Source: Azohydromonas lata NBRC 102462
GTDB lineage: Bacteria > Pseudomonadota > Gammaproteobacteria > Burkholderiales > Burkholderiaceae_C
NCBI GenBank assembly: GCA_945878385.1
Contig: CAMCTE010000083.1
Span: 1 to 10,854 of the forward strand
Direction: 5' to 3'
DNA length: 10,854 nucleotides
Shown: in pieces, positions 1 through 7,152 of the stretch
Layout: each line of letters opens with the position of its first letter
How positions within the stretch are numbered: the first letter of the stretch is position 1
Made by a program: the position numbers and the translations under genes
Notes under the pieces: generated by a model
What the model saw: the letters and a program-made list of their open reading frames with translations, nothing else
Databases searched by the model: none
Told to the model about the DNA's origin: nothing

Positions 1-205
1 CAAGAGCGGGCACGCCCACATGGTGATCGATGCCGACCCGATGGACCCGAAGAACACTTCGGTGATCTTCTACAACCCCTGGGGCACTGCGCCGGCAGAG
101 GGCGCAACCTTCAAGTCGCCCTTCATGTACGACCTGGCCAAACTGGTGGGTGTGAAGGGGATCGACCTGTTCATCGACGTCCCGATGGGCCCCAACGGCG
201 GCTGA
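1..205 (+). CDS. 3' end of an unidentified protein, possibly a calpain/papain-like cysteine peptidase
   Basis: The gene is cut by the window edge. The reading frame starts at base 2 and gives 67 C-terminal residues, ending at TGA 203-205. I do not recognise the family for certain. The visible part contains GHAHMVIDAD, then NPWG 21 residues after the His. This resembles the His and Asn active-site segment of calpain-type (C2) and other papain-fold cysteine peptidases (GHA...NPWG). The catalytic Cys would lie upstream, outside the window, so activity cannot be judged. A hydrophobic segment (LVGVKGIDLFIDV) and a Gly-rich tail follow. The internal ATG at 20 lies within the conserved stretch and is unlikely to be the real start. 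A strong hairpin terminator begins 14 bases after the stop. That the frame is coding is fairly sure; the family call is an inference. Confidence 0.6.
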   Translation, partial: KSGHAHMVIDADPMDPKNTSVIFYNPWGTAPAEGATFKSPFMYDLAKLVGVKGIDLFIDVPMGPNGG

Positions 206-218
206 GCGTCGTGGACGC

Positions 219-247
219 AAAAAAGGGGCGCCTCGGCGCCCCTTTTT
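219..247. terminator. Bidirectional rho-independent terminator
   Basis: A run of six A (219-224) leads into GGGGCGC (225-231), a CTCG loop (232-235), GCGCCCC (236-242) and five T (243-247). The GC stem of 7 bp is extended by A-T pairs. Because A and T tracts flank both sides, the hairpin can end transcription in either direction: the gene ending at 205 on the plus strand and the tRNA ending at 255 on the minus strand. Confidence 0.85.
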
Positions 248-254
248 GCTGGTG

Positions 255-339
255 TGGTGCCCTCGGCCAGACTCGAACTGGCACGCCTTGCGGCGGCGGA
301 TTTTGAATCCGCTACGTCTACCGATTTCGTCACGAGGGC
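255..339 (-). tRNA. tRNA-Leu (anticodon CAA)
   Basis: The minus strand folds as a class II tRNA of 85 nt including an encoded CCA. The acceptor arms are GCCCTCG (333-339) and CGAGGGC (259-265), with discriminator A (258) and CCA (255-257). The anticodon arm is GCGGA-TTCAAAA-TCCGC, with anticodon CAA at 303-305, reading UUG leucine codons. A long variable arm of CGCC/GGCG type and a T arm GCCAG-TTCGAGT-CTGGC follow. The long variable arm and the D-loop GAAATCGGTAGACG are typical of bacterial tRNA-Leu. It stands alone, not in a tRNA cluster, with its own terminator 8 bases downstream. Confidence 0.95.
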
Positions 340-377
340 TTGGACAGCAGCTCTTTCGAGCACTGCCGAAGCCCTCC

Positions 378-405
378 ATTATGACACCTGGGGCAGCCTT
401 ATGAA
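378..405 (-). promoter_or_regulatory. Candidate promoter of tRNA-Leu
   Basis: On the minus strand a CATAAT box (378-383) lies 16 bases from TTCATA (400-405), which matches the -35 consensus at 4 of 6 positions. Transcription would start near 371, about 30 nt before the mature tRNA 5' end, a plausible length for a leader removed by RNase P. This is a motif match only. Confidence 0.45.
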
Positions 406-459
406 CCGCGAGCCGGCAAGTTGTGGCGCTCCCTGCGAAAATGCCGCCCAGGAGAAGCC

Positions 460-1365
460 ATGACCGAGTACAAAACCCTGGAAGATGTGATCGGCGCCAC
501 GCCTTTGGTGCGGCTGCAGCGGCTGGGCCGAGATGTGGCGCAGCTGCGGGGCAATGTGATTCTGGGCAAGCTCGAAGGCAACAATCCCGCAGGCTCCGTC
601 AAAGACCGGCCGGCCATCAGCATGATCGCCCGGGCCGAAGCGCGTGGCGACATTCGACCGGGCGACACCCTGATTGAAGCCACTTCGGGCAACACCGGCA
701 TCGCACTGGCCATGGCTGCGGCCATCCGCGGCTACCGCATGGTGTTGATCATGCCGGAGGACCTGTCGATCGAACGCGCTCAGACGATGAAGGCCTTCGG
801 TGCGGAGTTGATCCTCACAGCCAAGGCCGGCGGCATGGAATCCGCGCGCGATTTGGCCGAACAGATGCAGCGCGAAGGCAAGGGGCGGGTGCTCGACCAG
901 TTCGCCAATGCCGACAATCCAAGGGTGCACTTTGAGACCACCGGCCCGGAAATTTGGCGCGACACCGAGGGTCGGGTCACGCACTTCGTGAGCGCCATGG
1001 GCACCACCGGCACCATCACCGGCGTGAGCCGCTACCTGAAGGAACAGAACCCCGCGGTGCGCATCATCGGTGCACAGCCCAGCGAGGGCTCTCGCATCCC
1101 CGGCATCCGCAAGTGGCCACCGGCTTACCTGCCGCGCATCTACGACCCCACCCATGTGGATGAGCTGGTGTATGTGGCTCAGACCGATGCGGAGGAAATG
1201 GCCCGCCGCATGGCCCGCGAGGAAGGATTGTTTGCGGGCATTTCCGCAGCCGGAGCGTGCTGGGTGGCGCTGCAACTGGCGCAACAGGTAGAGAACGCCA
1301 CCATCGTCTTCATCGTGTGCGACCGGGGGGACCGTTATTTGTCCACCGGCGTCTTCCCGGCTTGA
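460..1365 (+). CDS. cysM: Cysteine synthase B (O-acetylserine sulfhydrylase, CysM)
   Basis: PLP-dependent enzyme that makes cysteine from O-acetyl-L-serine and sulfide; CysM can also use thiosulfate, giving S-sulfocysteine. It is cytoplasmic and belongs to sulfate/thiosulfate assimilation. The product is 301 aa, close to E. coli CysM (303 aa). Visible motifs are NPAGSVKDRP with the PLP lysine at K48, the substrate loop TSGNTG at 75-80, the phosphate-binding GTTGT and the C-terminal CDRGDRYLSTGVF. The EGSRIPGIRKW segment is the CysM-type version rather than CysK. The ATG at 460 is preferred because AGGAGA (450-455) lies 4 bases before it and the following MTEYKTLEDVIGATPL matches the family N-terminus. 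The frame extends upstream to a TTG at 421, which I reject. It is divergent from tRNA-Leu. No convincing promoter was found in 340-459. A tusA-like gene follows 130 bases later. Confidence 0.95.
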   Translation: MTEYKTLEDVIGATPLVRLQRLGRDVAQLRGNVILGKLEGNNPAGSVKDRPAISMIARAEARGDIRPGDTLIEATSGNTGIALAMAAAIRGYRMVLIMPEDLSIERAQTMKAFGAELILTAKAGGMESARDLAEQMQREGKGRVLDQFANADNPRVHFETTGPEIWRDTEGRVTHFVSAMGTTGTITGVSRYLKEQNPAVRIIGAQPSEGSRIPGIRKWPPAYLPRIYDPTHVDELVYVAQTDAEEMARRMAREEGLFAGISAAGACWVALQLAQQVENATIVFIVCDRGDRYLSTGVFPA

Positions 1366-1380
1366 GGCGGCAGCCCGAGG

Positions 1381-1416
1381 CGAAGTGCAGGGCGAACTGC
1401 AGGGCGATGTGCAAGA
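1381..1416. repeat. Three imperfect tandem 12-base repeats after cysM
   Basis: Bases 1381-1392 (CGAAGTGCAGGG), 1393-1404 (CGAACTGCAGGG) and 1405-1416 (CGATGTGCAAGA) form three consecutive degenerate copies in the cysM-tusA spacer. They begin 15 bases after the cysM stop. No dyad symmetry or T tract suggests a terminator. The function is unknown and may be nil. Confidence 0.5.
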
Positions 1417-1467
1417 CCCCAGCCACCGGCCAAGGCCCGTATCAGCGCCTGCAGGCCGATGACCCCC

Positions 1468-1473
1468 TAAAAT
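1468..1473 (+). promoter_or_regulatory. Candidate -10 box for the tusA-like gene
   Basis: TAAAAT at 1468-1473 matches the sigma70 -10 consensus at 5 of 6 positions and lies in an otherwise GC-rich spacer, 22 bases before the ATG at 1496. Initiation near 1480 would give a leader of about 16 nt. No good -35 hexamer is present at 16-18 bases, so the promoter is tentative. Confidence 0.4.
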
Positions 1474-1495
1474 TGAGAGTTACTCCGGACAAGAC

Positions 1496-1726
<231 letters not shown>

Positions 1727-1745
1727 GCCGTCGCTATCTTTCGCT

Positions 1746-1767
1746 GTCGTTCAGCCGTCGTTCAGCC
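1746..1767. repeat. Perfect tandem 11-base direct repeat
   Basis: GTCGTTCAGCC occurs twice back to back (1746-1756 and 1757-1767) in the 50-base spacer between the convergent tusA-like gene and galU. A short GCCG/CGGC dyad (about 1765-1776) follows, but without a T tract, so no terminator is claimed for either gene. Confidence 0.5.
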
Positions 1768-1776
1768 GGCACCGGC

Positions 1777-2643
1777 CTACAGCGTCAGGTGCTTGAGGTA
1801 GTCCCTGAACCCCGTGCCCAGTGAAGGATGCTGCAGTGCCAGTTCCACATTGGCCTGCAAAAAACCTTCCTTGCTGCCGCAGTCGTAGCGCTTGCCCTCG
1901 TAGCGATAGGCGAACACTTTTTCACGGCGCAGCAGCCCGGCAATGCCATCGGTGAGCTGAATCTCGCCGCCCACCCCGCGCGGTTGGCGCGTGATTTCGT
2001 CGAACACCCCGGCGGTGAGGATGTAGCGGCCGGCCACGCCCAGATTCGAAGGCGCCTGCTCGGGCGCGGGTTTTTCCACGATGCGTGTGATGTCCATCAA
2101 CCGGTCGTTGACGGCCGTGCCGGCCACGATGCCATAGCGGCGGGTGTGTTCGGGCGGAACTTCCTGCACCGCCAAAATGCTGGCACGCCACTCCTTGAAC
2201 TGTTCGACCATCTGCTGCAGCACTGGCGGTTGGCCCACCATCAAGTCGTCGGCCAGCAGCACCGCAAACGGGTCGTTGCCCACCAGGCGCCGGCCGCACA
2301 GCACCGCATGCCCCAGGCCGAGGGCTTGCGCCTGGCGCACATAGACGCACTCCATGTCGTCGGGCTTGACGCTGCGCACCACGGCCAGCAGTTCTTCTTT
2401 GCCGGCCTGCTCCAGCGCCACTTCCAGTTCGTAGGTGAGGTCGAAGTGGTCTTCGATCGGACGCTTGTGGCGGCCGGTGACGAAGATCATCTCGCGCACA
2501 CCGGCGGCATAGGCTTCTTCCACCGCGTACTGGATCAGGGGCTTGTCCACCACCGGCAGCATTTCCTTGGGCTGCGCCTTGGTGGCGGGCAGGAAGCGCG
2601 TGCCCAGGCCGGCGACGGGGAAGATGGCTTTCTTGATCGGCAT
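1777..2643 (-). CDS. galU: UTP--glucose-1-phosphate uridylyltransferase (GalU)
   Basis: Makes UDP-glucose from UTP and glucose-1-phosphate, the precursor for lipopolysaccharide, exopolysaccharide and galactose metabolism; cytoplasmic. The 288 aa product has the full family length. The nucleotidyltransferase signature AGLGTRFLPATKAQPKEMLP is at 11-30, followed by VDKPLIQYAVEEA. ADDL (131-134) is the metal/substrate site, VEKP with K191 the sugar-phosphate lysine, and GGEIQLTD (225-232) and YDCGSKEGF (253-261) are the usual late motifs. The start MPIKKAIFPVAGLGTR fits the family exactly, yet the bases before the ATG (CACAATAAACCC) hold no Shine-Dalgarno sequence. It lies 63 bases downstream of valS on the same strand, so it may be co-transcribed with valS or use its own promoter in that gap. 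The stop is TAG at 1777-1779. Confidence 0.96.
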   Translation of the reverse strand: MPIKKAIFPVAGLGTRFLPATKAQPKEMLPVVDKPLIQYAVEEAYAAGVREMIFVTGRHKRPIEDHFDLTYELEVALEQAGKEELLAVVRSVKPDDMECVYVRQAQALGLGHAVLCGRRLVGNDPFAVLLADDLMVGQPPVLQQMVEQFKEWRASILAVQEVPPEHTRRYGIVAGTAVNDRLMDITRIVEKPAPEQAPSNLGVAGRYILTAGVFDEITRQPRGVGGEIQLTDGIAGLLRREKVFAYRYEGKRYDCGSKEGFLQANVELALQHPSLGTGFRDYLKHLTL

Positions 2644-2649
2644 GGGTTT

Positions 2650-2655
2650 ATTGTG
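2650..2655 (-). promoter_or_regulatory. Candidate -10 box at the galU start (possible leaderless mRNA)
   Basis: On the minus strand CACAAT (2650-2655) lies 6 bases before the galU ATG. It matches TATAAT at 4 of 6 positions. A start site about 7 bases downstream of the box would fall on or next to the A of the ATG at 2643. No acceptable -35 hexamer is seen at 16-18 bases, so this rests on the box, its placement, and the lack of a ribosome binding site. Confidence 0.3.
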
Positions 2656-2706
2656 CAGGGTTGGGGCGATTGAGCACGATGGGGCGATGGGTGCGGTCGT
2701 CCAGGC

Positions 2707-5586
2707 TCAGCCCAGGCGGGCGCGTTGTTGCCGCACGCGGTCCAGTGTCTGGGTGAACTCCGCCACCCGCTGGCGCTCCTGTTCCACGACGGCCGCCGGG
2801 GCGCGCGCGACGAAACTTTCGCTGGCCAGCTTGCCCTGGGCTTTGGCGATCTCGCCCTCCAGCCGGGCGATTTCCTTGTCCAGTCGCGCCGATTCAGCGG
2901 CCACATCCACCTCCACTTTCAGGGCCAGGCGCAGGGCACCCACCACCAGTACGGGGGCGTTGCGGCTGGCTTCAGTGAAGGCGGCTTCATTGGCCATCGC
3001 TTCCACCGCCGAGAGTTTGGCCAGGGCCTTGATGGAGGCCGAGGCCTGTTCGATGAAGGCGGCATCGCCATGCACGAGCAGCGGCACGCGCTCGGCGGGT
3101 GACAAACCCATTTCGCTGCGCAGCGAACGGCAGGCGCCCACCACCGACTTCAGTTGGCCCATCCAGGCATCGGCTTTGGCATCCACGCGGTCGAGTTGCG
3201 CCACCGGGTACGCGGCCGTGGCCACCGTTTCCGTGCCATCGGCAGTTTTGCGCCCGGCCACCACCGCCACCGTGTTCCACAACTCGGCGGTGATGAAGGG
3301 GGTGATGGGGTGCAACAGGCGCAGCACCGTTTCCAGCACGCGTATCAGGGTGCGGCGCGTGGCCCTTTGCTGGGCCGGCGTGCCGGTGGCCAGTTGCACC
3401 TTGGCCAATTCCAGGTACCAGTCGCAGTATTCGTCCCACACATAGCCGTAGATGGTCTGGGCGACCTGGTCCAGTCGGTACTGGGCAAAGCCTTGTCCCA
3501 CGGCATGCTCTACGCGCTGCAACTCGCTGGTGATCCAACGGTCGGCCTGCGAGAACACGAGGTACTGGTAGTAGGGTCCGGCCTCCTTTACCAACTGTCC
3601 GTTTTCAAAAACGGGGGCTGCGCATTCGGCCTTGGTGTGCTCTTTCAGGCCACAGTCCTGGCCTTCGCAGTTCATCAGCACGAAGCGGGTGGCATTCCAG
3701 AGCTTGTTGCAGAAGTTGCGGTAACCCTCGCAGCGCTTGGAGTCGAAGTTCACGCTGCGGCCCAGGCTGGCCATGGCCGCAAAGGTGAAGCGCAACGCAT
3801 CGGCCCCGTAGGCGGGAATGCCTTGAGGGAACTCCTTTTCGGTGGCCTTGCGCACCTTGGGAGCGGTTTCGGGCTTGCGCAGACCTTGGGTGCGCTTGTC
3901 CAGCAAGGGCGCCAACTCGATGCCGTCGATCAGGTCCACGGGGTCGAGCACATTGCCTTCGCTCTTGCTCATCTTCTTGCCCTGTGCATCCAGCACCAGG
4001 CCGTGGATGTAGACATCCTTGAAGGGCACCCGGCCGGTGAAGTGCTGGGTCATCATGATCATCCGGGCGACCCAGAAGAAGATGATGTCGTAGCCGGTGA
4101 CGAGTACCGATGAGGGCAGAAAGAGGTCCTGCTCGATGCTCTTCTCAGGCCAGCCCAGTGTGGAGAAGGGCACTAGGGCCGACGAGTACCAGGTGTCCAG
4201 CACATCGGGGTCGCGCTCGAGCGCGCCGCTGTAGCCGGCTGCGCTGGCCTTGGCGCGGGCCTCGTCTTCACTGCGGGCCACGAACAATTCACCGTTGGTG
4301 CCATACCAGGCCGGGATCTGGTGGCCCCACCACAACTGGCGGCTGATGCACCAGTCCTGGATGTTCTTCATCCACTGGTTGTAGGTGTTCACCCACTGTT
4401 CGGGCACGAAGCGAACCTCGCCGCTTTGCACGACGTCGATGGCCTCTTGCGCGATGGATTTCCCGTTGGCGCCGGGCTTGGTCATGGCCACGAACCATTG
4501 GTCGGTGAGCATGGGCCCGATCACCTGCCCGGTGCGCGCGCAGCGCGGCACCATCAGCTTGTGCTTCTTGGTCTCCACCAGCAGCCCGCTGGCTTCCAAC
4601 TGAGCCACGATGCGCTTGCGGGCTTCGAAGCGGTCCAGGCCTCGCAACTCAGCAGGAATCTCTTCGAGATGGCTCACCACCTTCGCCGACAGGTCGAAGA
4701 TGGTGATCATGGGCAGCGCATGGCGCTGTGCGACCGCGTAGTCGTTGGTGTCGTGCGCGGGCGTGACCTTGACCACCCCGGTGCCGAATTCGCGGTCGAC
4801 ATAGGCGTCTGCAATCACGGGCACCAGGCGTCCGGTGATGGGCAAGCGCACCTGCTGGCCGATGAGAGCGCTGTAGCGCTCGTCTTCCGGATGCACCATC
4901 ACGGCGGTGTCGCCGAGCATGGTTTCCGGGCGGGTGGTGGCCACCACCAGGCTGGCGTCCGAGCCCTCAATCGGGTACCGGATGTGCCACAGGTGACCCT
5001 CTTCCTCTTCGCTTTCGACCTCCAGGTCGGAGACGGCCGACTTCAGGATCGGGTCCCAGCTCACCAGGCGCTTGCCGCGGTAGATCAGGCCTTCCTCGTA
5101 AAGGCGCACGAAGGTTTCGGTGACGACACGAGAGAGCTTGTCGTCCATCGTGAAGTATTCGTGCTCCCAGCTCACGCTGGCGCCCATGCGGCGCATCTGG
5201 CGCGTGATGGTGGAGCCGCTTTGCTCCTTCCATTCCCACACGCGGGCCACGAAATTCTTGCGGCCGAGTTCGTGCCGGTTGGTGCCTTGTTGCTCGAGTT
5301 GGCGCTCCACCACGATCTGCGTGGCAATGCCGGCATGGTCGGTGCCGGGCACCCACAGCGTGTTGTGACCGCTCATGCGGTGCATGCGGGTCAGCGCGTC
5401 CATGATGGTCTGGTTGAACGCATGGCCCATGTGCAGCGTGCCGGTCACATTGGGCGGCGGCAACTGCACGCAGAAGGAGGGTTTGGCCGGGTCCAGGCTG
5501 GGGCGGTAGGCGCCCTGCTGCTCCCACAGCGGGGCCCAGCGCGCTTCGATGGCGGCTGGTTCGAAGGATTTGGCAAGCTCGGTCAT
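2707..5586 (-). CDS. valS: Valyl-tRNA synthetase (ValRS)
   Basis: Class Ia aminoacyl-tRNA synthetase that charges tRNA-Val and hydrolyses mischarged Thr-tRNA-Val; cytoplasmic and essential. The product is 959 aa, near E. coli ValS (951 aa). In order: catalytic core with PPPNVTGTLHMGH (HIGH motif at 52-55), editing (CP1) domain at roughly 200-340 with TTRPETMLGD (217-226) and TPAHDTNDY (275-283), KKMSKS (KMSKS at 538-542), the anticodon-binding helical domain at about 680-830, and a C-terminal coiled-coil tRNA-binding arm from about 890 (ESARLDKEIARLEGEIAKAQ...). The start at 5586 (MTELAKSFEPAAIEARWAPLWE) is chosen because the family alignment begins there. The frame stays open upstream to 5979, but those residues are low-complexity and overlap the divergent peptidase gene. 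No strong ribosome binding site precedes this ATG. galU follows 63 bases downstream. Confidence 0.96.
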   Translation of the reverse strand: MTELAKSFEPAAIEARWAPLWEQQGAYRPSLDPAKPSFCVQLPPPNVTGTLHMGHAFNQTIMDALTRMHRMSGHNTLWVPGTDHAGIATQIVVERQLEQQGTNRHELGRKNFVARVWEWKEQSGSTITRQMRRMGASVSWEHEYFTMDDKLSRVVTETFVRLYEEGLIYRGKRLVSWDPILKSAVSDLEVESEEEEGHLWHIRYPIEGSDASLVVATTRPETMLGDTAVMVHPEDERYSALIGQQVRLPITGRLVPVIADAYVDREFGTGVVKVTPAHDTNDYAVAQRHALPMITIFDLSAKVVSHLEEIPAELRGLDRFEARKRIVAQLEASGLLVETKKHKLMVPRCARTGQVIGPMLTDQWFVAMTKPGANGKSIAQEAIDVVQSGEVRFVPEQWVNTYNQWMKNIQDWCISRQLWWGHQIPAWYGTNGELFVARSEDEARAKASAAGYSGALERDPDVLDTWYSSALVPFSTLGWPEKSIEQDLFLPSSVLVTGYDIIFFWVARMIMMTQHFTGRVPFKDVYIHGLVLDAQGKKMSKSEGNVLDPVDLIDGIELAPLLDKRTQGLRKPETAPKVRKATEKEFPQGIPAYGADALRFTFAAMASLGRSVNFDSKRCEGYRNFCNKLWNATRFVLMNCEGQDCGLKEHTKAECAAPVFENGQLVKEAGPYYQYLVFSQADRWITSELQRVEHAVGQGFAQYRLDQVAQTIYGYVWDEYCDWYLELAKVQLATGTPAQQRATRRTLIRVLETVLRLLHPITPFITAELWNTVAVVAGRKTADGTETVATAAYPVAQLDRVDAKADAWMGQLKSVVGACRSLRSEMGLSPAERVPLLVHGDAAFIEQASASIKALAKLSAVEAMANEAAFTEASRNAPVLVVGALRLALKVEVDVAAESARLDKEIARLEGEIAKAQGKLASESFVARAPAAVVEQERQRVAEFTQTLDRVRQQRARLG

Positions 5587-5652
5587 GGGGTGGTCCACGG
5601 CACCCGAGGCTGCTGGAAAGCCCCGGCGCACGGTGTTCTGAAAGGAGTTGAG

Positions 5653-5658
5653 ATTGTA
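5653..5658 (-). promoter_or_regulatory. Candidate -10 box for valS
   Basis: TACAAT on the minus strand (5653-5658) matches the sigma70 -10 consensus at 5 of 6 positions, in the 154-base gap between divergent valS and the S41 peptidase gene. It would give a leader of about 60 nt before the valS ATG. The matching -35 element is poor. No clear promoter was seen for the divergent peptidase gene, apart from a weak TTGTGG/TGATGC pair (5661-5688). Confidence 0.45.
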
Positions 5659-5740
5659 GGTTGTGGTAACTTGCCGCCCGTCTGATGCGGGGCTTGCGGC
5701 ACAAGCGCTTCGCGGTGGACTACAGGGGAGAACAAAGGCG

Positions 5741-7150
5741 ATGAAAACAAGGCACATGGGAATGCGCACCGGCGCCTGGGCGGCGCTGCTCGCACTGGGT
5801 TGGGCACTGGCGGGGTGTGGGGGTGGAGGGGGTTCAAATTCGGACCCGGCGCCGCCCGGTGCTGCTGCGCCTGCCGACCCCTTGGCCGGGCTGCCCGACG
5901 GGCCCGGATGCGCCTTGGCCGATCGCCGTACTTTCCTGGCCGACCAATTCCGTACGCAGTACCTGTACAACGACCTCACACCGGCTGTGGACCCGGCCGG
6001 CGACCTGGCGCTGGACCGCTACTTTTCAGCGTCCCTGTTCAAGGGCAACGAGCGCATCCCGTCCGACCGGTTCAGCAACTACCAGACGAGCGAGGCTTAC
6101 AACCAGTTCTTCGGCGAGGGCAAAACCCTGGCTTATGGCTTGTCGGTGGCCGGGCAGGAGGTTCAAGGGCGGCCCGACCTGCCACTGTGGATCCGCGATG
6201 TGACGCCGGGCTCGCCGGCAGGCGTGGCCGGCATCCAGCGCGGCGACCGCGTCCGCCGGATCAACAGCACGCCGGTCGAAGACGCCATCGCCAAGTTCGA
6301 CTTTTCCGCGCTGACGCCCCAAAGGGCCGGGCAGGAGTTGGAGCTGCAACTCGAGCGGGCGGGCGTGCTGCGCACCGTGCGCATTGGCGCATCGGTTCAT
6401 GATGCGGTGCCGGTGCGCCTGGGCAAGTTGATCAACCTGCCTGACGGACGCAAGATGGGGCTGGTGCGGTTCAACTCCATGATCAACCTGGCCGAACCCG
6501 ACCTGCTGGGCTACTTCCAGCAGTTCCGGGATCAGGGTGCGACCGATGTGGTCTTCGACCTGCGCTACAACGGCGGTGGTTCGGTGGCTGTGGGTGGGCG
6601 TGTCGCCGCCATGGCCGCGGGCACCAAGGCCGATGGACAGGTGTACGCGGTGCTGCGCAACAACGCGCAACTTCAATCCTCCAACTCCACCTTCCGATTT
6701 GTCAGCCCGGTGTCGTGGCGCGGCGTGAACCGGGTGTATGTGCTGTCGGGCAGTCGCACCTGTTCGGCCAGCGAGCAGATGATTTCCGGCTTGCGCGGTG
6801 TGGGCATCGAGGTGGTGCAGATCGGCTCGACCACCTGCGGCAAGCCAGTGGGTTTTCGGCCGCGCGAGCATTGCGGGCTGACCTACAGCCTGGTGAACTT
6901 CGATTCGGTCAACGCCAAGGGCGAAGGCGGCTATTACAACGGCTTCTCTGCACAATGCCGGGTGGCCGAGGACTTCACCAAATCCATGGAAGACCCCACC
7001 GAACCCCTGACGGCAGCCGCTGTGCAGCACGCACAGGGCTTGGGGTGCCCACCCGCATCAGGCCCGGATCAGGTGCCCCTGTGGGCCCGCATGCCGCGCG
7101 CCCGGCCGGTGTCTGAGGGCAGTGACCCGCCCAGCGTGATGGTGCCCTGA
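5741..7150 (+). CDS. S41-family (C-terminal processing type) peptidase, predicted lipoprotein
   Basis: Predicted serine endopeptidase of the S41/tail-specific protease family, acting in the cell envelope; the substrate is unknown. The 469 aa product starts with a positively charged segment, a hydrophobic stretch (GAWAALLALGWALAGC) and a lipobox LAGC with the lipidated Cys at 26. A Gly/Pro/Ala-rich linker follows. A PDZ-like region lies at about 148-180 (WIRDVTPGSPAGVAGIQRGDRVRRIN). The S41 core includes VVFDLRYNGGGSV (270-282) and the catalytic TCSASE with Ser342; Lys368 in TTCGKPVG lies 26 residues later, the expected Ser-Lys dyad spacing. Cysteines at 57, 341, 366, 378, 406 and 436 could form disulfides in an exported protein. 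The start at 5741 is supported by AGGGGAG (5724-5730) and the signal peptide; an upstream GTG start at 5663 would bury the signal. The helicase gene begins 2 bases after its stop. Confidence 0.88.
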   Translation: MKTRHMGMRTGAWAALLALGWALAGCGGGGGSNSDPAPPGAAAPADPLAGLPDGPGCALADRRTFLADQFRTQYLYNDLTPAVDPAGDLALDRYFSASLFKGNERIPSDRFSNYQTSEAYNQFFGEGKTLAYGLSVAGQEVQGRPDLPLWIRDVTPGSPAGVAGIQRGDRVRRINSTPVEDAIAKFDFSALTPQRAGQELELQLERAGVLRTVRIGASVHDAVPVRLGKLINLPDGRKMGLVRFNSMINLAEPDLLGYFQQFRDQGATDVVFDLRYNGGGSVAVGGRVAAMAAGTKADGQVYAVLRNNAQLQSSNSTFRFVSPVSWRGVNRVYVLSGSRTCSASEQMISGLRGVGIEVVQIGSTTCGKPVGFRPREHCGLTYSLVNFDSVNAKGEGGYYNGFSAQCRVAEDFTKSMEDPTEPLTAAAVQHAQGLGCPPASGPDQVPLWARMPRARPVSEGSDPPSVMVP

Positions 7151-7152
7151 CG

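Noticed and set aside
421..459. Upstream TTG start for cysM adding 13 residues
   Set aside because: The ATG at 460 has a good AGGAGA site at the right distance, and the family N-terminus begins at MTEYKTLEDVIG.
379..1284. Minus-strand open frame of 301 codons opposite cysM
   Set aside because: It is antisense to cysM, with shadow composition (His/Ala/Gly-rich) and no family resemblance.
1765..1776. Possible terminator hairpin between the tusA-like gene and galU
   Set aside because: The stem is only 4 bp (GCCG/CGGC) and no T tract follows on either strand.
1828..2673. Plus-strand open frame of 281 codons opposite galU
   Set aside because: It is antisense to a certain galU, with shadow-type composition and no ribosome binding site or domain.
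4321..5685. Long plus-strand open frame of 454 codons opposite valS
   Set aside because: It lies entirely antisense to valS, has His/Ala/Gly/Val-rich composition typical of GC-rich shadows, and shows no recognisable domain.
5587..5979. N-terminal extension of valS, 131 extra open codons
   Set aside because: The added residues are low-complexity (Pro/Ala/Ser-rich), overlap the signal peptide region of the divergent peptidase gene, and precede the conserved MTELAKSFEPAAIEARW start. It is open frame caused by high GC.
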